Source: Owenia fusiformis (lineage: Eukaryota > Annelida > Polychaeta > Sabellida > Oweniidae). From it: 21,981 nt of DNA. Shown one piece after another: positions 19,415 through 21,981 of this stretch (position 1 is its first letter; each line of letters starts with the position of its first letter). Under the pieces are notes generated by a model. That model made no database searches. It worked only from the letters and a program-made list of their open reading frames with translations, and was not told where the DNA came from. Position numbers and translations under genes: made by a program. The stretch spans positions 1-21,981 of the forward strand of contig CAIIXF020000338.1 of the NCBI GenBank assembly GCA_903813345.2, given 5' to 3'.

Positions 19415-20641
19415 CTATAAATTATAATAACATATGGCATTATAAGATAGGCATTTAGATATTTTCTTGTAGTTGTGCACTTGTATTTTCAAGATGCGGA
19501 TTACTTACTTGATGGTTTAAAAAACAGCAACTTCACAGAGGGAGAGGTAATTCCAGTCTAGCAATTGAACCTTAACGTAGCGCCCCCTCAGTCCACTAGG
19601 GCAGTAGAACATTTGGCAACCATTTTTACATGGTTCCAATGTACTTCTGAAGTGAGTACACAACTCCCACTTTTTAGAGTCTTTGCTGACTTTTATTTTG
19701 AAATTCGAAAGTTCATCTATAACATAAACAAGAGAACTATTGATCGTTCAGTTGACTATGTACAGTATAATATTTCTTTAGTTTGTAATTCACCACATAG
19801 TGTATTTTTAAATATTTGTTTCAGATTTTTCTTCAGCGCAATATTTATTGTAATTTATTTCCTGGTTTGAGGATGTTGTGGTAACTATCGCTTCTCTGTG
19901 TCTTTGATCGTAATTTGCGAATGTATGTTGTAATTTTGGCGCCCAAACTGTTCTGACATATTCATTTGATTAAGGTGGAATCTTTGATAACAACAGTGCA
20001 ACAAAGATCAAGGCGTTAATGTATAATGTAGTTAAATAGGGATATCAAATATGTCATGAGAAAATTACCTTCAATTTTTGGAGAGCCTGGGGCACTGTCA
20101 CAATTCTCTCCTCCACATTGTCTGTTTATAAGCTTGACAGATCCAATGGGATAGACATCCTGCAAGTCAACCATCCACCAATTGCCGCTTGTCATGTGAG
20201 TATGCGTGCATGAGCCATGGTAGTATTCGCCATCCTCTACACCATCGACAGCAAGACCAGCATCCAATGCCATGGATTTTGACTGCGAGGCAGGCTTTCC
20301 AAGTGCCAAATTCTGAATTTCTAAATAACACATGCAATTTCTATACTTTACCCTCTCCTTTTTGATATTTTCGTCTACTAAGACAGCCTTTCTCATAACA
20401 AGACGCTTAAGTTAAATCCTATTTTGTCTCTGAACGATTTTTCAAGATAATGGCCAGCGCTCATCCCATTTTCAAAACGCAATTTAATAGACACTGCCAT
20501 TTATGGTTGATAATATAACTTTAAATTTAGAACTGGACAAACTATTGAATCAATTGTTTATACTTGAATTTAGTGACACACCTGTTTCCTTCCAGACAGT
20601 GCCTCCACACCAAGGTGTATCTGCTTTGCAAAACCATGCAT
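18599..20641 (-). CDS. Paralogous lectin gene: Cys exon - FTP - FTP (joined exons, one frameshift)
   Basis: Minus-strand exons 20641-20582, 20320-20069, 19716-19509, 19414-19157 and 18813-18599, all with AG acceptors and GT donors and phase-1 borders. It encodes a short Cys exon and two F-type lectin domains, without a discoidin domain. The last exon ends CEVAVFEP and TAA (18601-18599). The exon at 19716-19509 is 208 nt instead of a multiple of three and contains a stop at 19519-19517, right after CEVAVF. The gene could therefore make a one-lectin protein, or be broken. It converges on the plus-strand gene. Secretion and sugar binding are inferred from the family. Confidence 0.65.
19509..20320 (-). 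CDS. F-type lectin domain A of the minus-strand gene, frameshift at its last codons
   Basis: Exon 20320-20069 (252 nt) carries IQNLALGKPASQ, AGLAVDGVEDGEYYHGSC, NWWMVDL, YPIGSVKLINRQC and a phase-1 donor GTAATT. Exon 19716-19509 carries NFKIKVSKD, WELC, FYCPSGLRGRYVKVQ, SLCEVAVF. A run of six T (one more than the frame needs) turns the following codon into TAA at 19519-19517, eight bases before a perfect GTAAGT donor. The domain fold itself would be complete. It most resembles FTP domain 1 of the plus-strand gene. Confidence 0.75.
20582..20641 (-). CDS. Short Cys-containing exon, WCGGTVWKETG motif, phase 1-1
   Basis: A 60-nt exon, acceptor AAGTATTAG and donor GTGTGT, encoding DAWFCKADTPWCGGTVWKET. 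It is homologous to the plus-strand exon 7419-7484. Its position upstream of the first lectin module and its matching phases support it. No named domain recognised. Confidence 0.5.
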
Positions 20642-21377
20642 CTAATACTTATTATAAACAAAAATTAAATCATAGATGATGAGAGATTTTTCTGATAGCT
20701 GACTGAATACATATTGATCAAAGGTTTTTGATTTATATGTTTCATTTTATGTGCTGTTATATTAAAAAAAGAATTTGGCGTATGACACCAATTAATGTAC
20801 GGATTGAATATAGAAAATTCATAATCTAAAAAAAGTATTTTAAATCCATCATATAATTAATGAATTAAAGAAATGTAAAATGGAATCTTACCTTTTCATT
20901 GTTTGAAGTAAACAGGGATAAAGGGTTTCATAACTAAGTATGTTGGTTTGTATAAGTAACATAAAATATACACATACACAGTGTGGTTTCATTATTTCAA
21001 TGATATTTTCAATGATCGGTGGTTGTGCATTAACCTTTATTTTATTGGATTGATCGTAATAAAACATTTTGTTAGTTAACCACAATCGATGATTCCATGG
21101 TTTCTACAAACAAATACTGTAACCAAATCATATTCCATGTAGTAATTTAAGTATATATTCACCTGTATCTTAAACGATACAATAGCTTAATTTATATGCA
21201 TATTCGTAAGACTCATGTTATACTCATAATAGCAAAGGCATGTTAAAGTGAACAATTTTCAAGAAGACTGTATTTTCTGAATTCTCAAGAAATTTTACAA
21301 TCATATGGTATTACATGTATACATATTATTATTGGCGGATAGAATAAACGTAAATGAATGAATTATAGTGTTGTACT
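20642..21377. other. Region between the two minus-strand lectin genes
   Basis: AT-rich. Apart from the possible signal-peptide exon near 20890-20991, nothing recognisable. It should contain the promoter of the middle gene and the 3' UTR of the third. Confidence 0.4.
20890..20991 (-). CDS. Possible signal-peptide exon of the minus-strand gene (uncertain)
   Basis: An ATG at about 20991 (minus strand) begins MKPHCVCVYFMLLIQTNIL, with a basic start and a hydrophobic core, and the frame runs into a strong donor AAAAG|GTAAGA at 20889. This is where a first exon is expected. However, the donor leaves phase 2 while the next exon needs phase 1, so the join is out of frame as written. Either another donor is used, an indel is present, or this is chance. 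Confidence 0.25.
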
Positions 21378-21981
21378 TCATGGTTCGAAAACAGCAACTT
21401 CACAAAGTGTGAGAATGCGTGGATAGTTGAAATGGTGCTGTACTCTTACATAACGCCCATATAAGACATGTGGACATTTAAACATCCGCCAATCATGCCC
21501 ACATGTTCCCAAAGTACTTTTCTGATGATAGCATAGATCCCAAGTCACATTGTCCCGACTCAATTCAATTTTGAAGTTTTGGAGTCGTTCTAAAAATATT
21601 TTAAGCACTTTTGAATTGAAAAGGATAAAAATATGAAAGCAAGGAAAAATTGCTCGTCGGAAACCTTCTTCAACACTTTGACAAGATATGTTGACCTAAG
21701 ATTGTGATATATAAAATATAATTATGGACATTCCTGGATAGCAACTGGGACGTACACGGGTAATTTCAAATTAAATAAAACTAATAAGCTCTCAGTTCAT
21801 GAGTTCAATCGTGCAATAATGCAAACAAATACCTTCAAGATGACGTTTGCCACAATTCTTAATGCCACGACATTGCCTATTAAACACTGCCACAGACCCA
21901 ATGGCATACTGAGAAAGTAAGTCTACCATCTACCATGGCTTTCTCTCACTTCTGGTTTGAATACAAGACATGTTTTCAACG
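21378..21981 (-). pseudogene. Third F-type lectin gene, 3' end only, with in-frame TAG
   Basis: Exon 21981(cut)-21833 is the end of a first FTP half: CIQTRSERKPW, then TAG (21932-21930) where paralogues have TGG (Trp), then MVDLLSQYAIGSVAVFNRQC and a phase-1 donor GTATTT. Exon 21589-21378 carries LQNFKIELSRDN, TWDLC, DWRMFKCPHV, GRYVRVQH, LTLCEVAVFEP and TGA. Only one base separates the TAG from the Trp codon of PWW. Everything else is open, so inactivation looks recent. The 5' part lies beyond the window. Confidence 0.75.

Overview
This is a piece of an animal nuclear genome. It is AT-rich and intron-rich, with GT/AG splice sites, a Ty3/gypsy retrotransposon, DNA-transposon remnants and secreted lectin-type genes. 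The pairing of F5/8 type C (discoidin) domains with F-type lectin (fucolectin/tachylectin-4, 'FTP') domains points to an invertebrate, probably aquatic. The species cannot be named from the sequence.

Layout. (1) Positions 1-5058, minus strand: a Ty3/gypsy-type element with one uninterrupted 1637-codon gag-pol frame. Its upstream side (5059-5740) holds a 24-unit 12-bp minisatellite and other short tandem repeats. (2) 5741-7132: non-coding, with a 37-bp tandem array and an 80-bp tandem duplication. (3) 7133-16720, plus strand: a multi-exon gene that I reconstruct as a signal-peptide-like exon, a short Cys-containing exon, two tandem F5/8C cassettes of three exons each, and two F-type lectin domains of two exons each. 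(4) 7598-12439: a 4842-bp terminal-inverted-repeat element sitting in intron 2 of that gene. The second F5/8C cassette keeps the matching uninterrupted site, so the insertion can be read base by base: exactly between AAA and TTT, with no target-site duplication. That is the hallmark described for Spy-group DNA transposons. (5) 16800-18598: intergenic. (6) 18599-20641 (possibly to about 20991), minus strand: a paralogous gene with the same short Cys exon and two F-type lectin domains. (7) 21378-21981, minus strand: the 3' end of a third F-type lectin gene that runs off the window.

Domain boundaries in the lectin genes fall at phase-1 introns, so cassettes can be duplicated or skipped without breaking the frame. 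Each of the three loci carries at least one disabling lesion: an 8-nt deletion and a 1-nt deletion in the first gene, a 1-nt insertion in the second, and a TGG-to-TAG change in the third. The cluster therefore looks like a fast-changing secreted-lectin family with partial decay. The 1-nt changes could instead be assembly errors.

The predicted proteins would be secreted carbohydrate- or surface-binding proteins. That role is inferred from the domain families.
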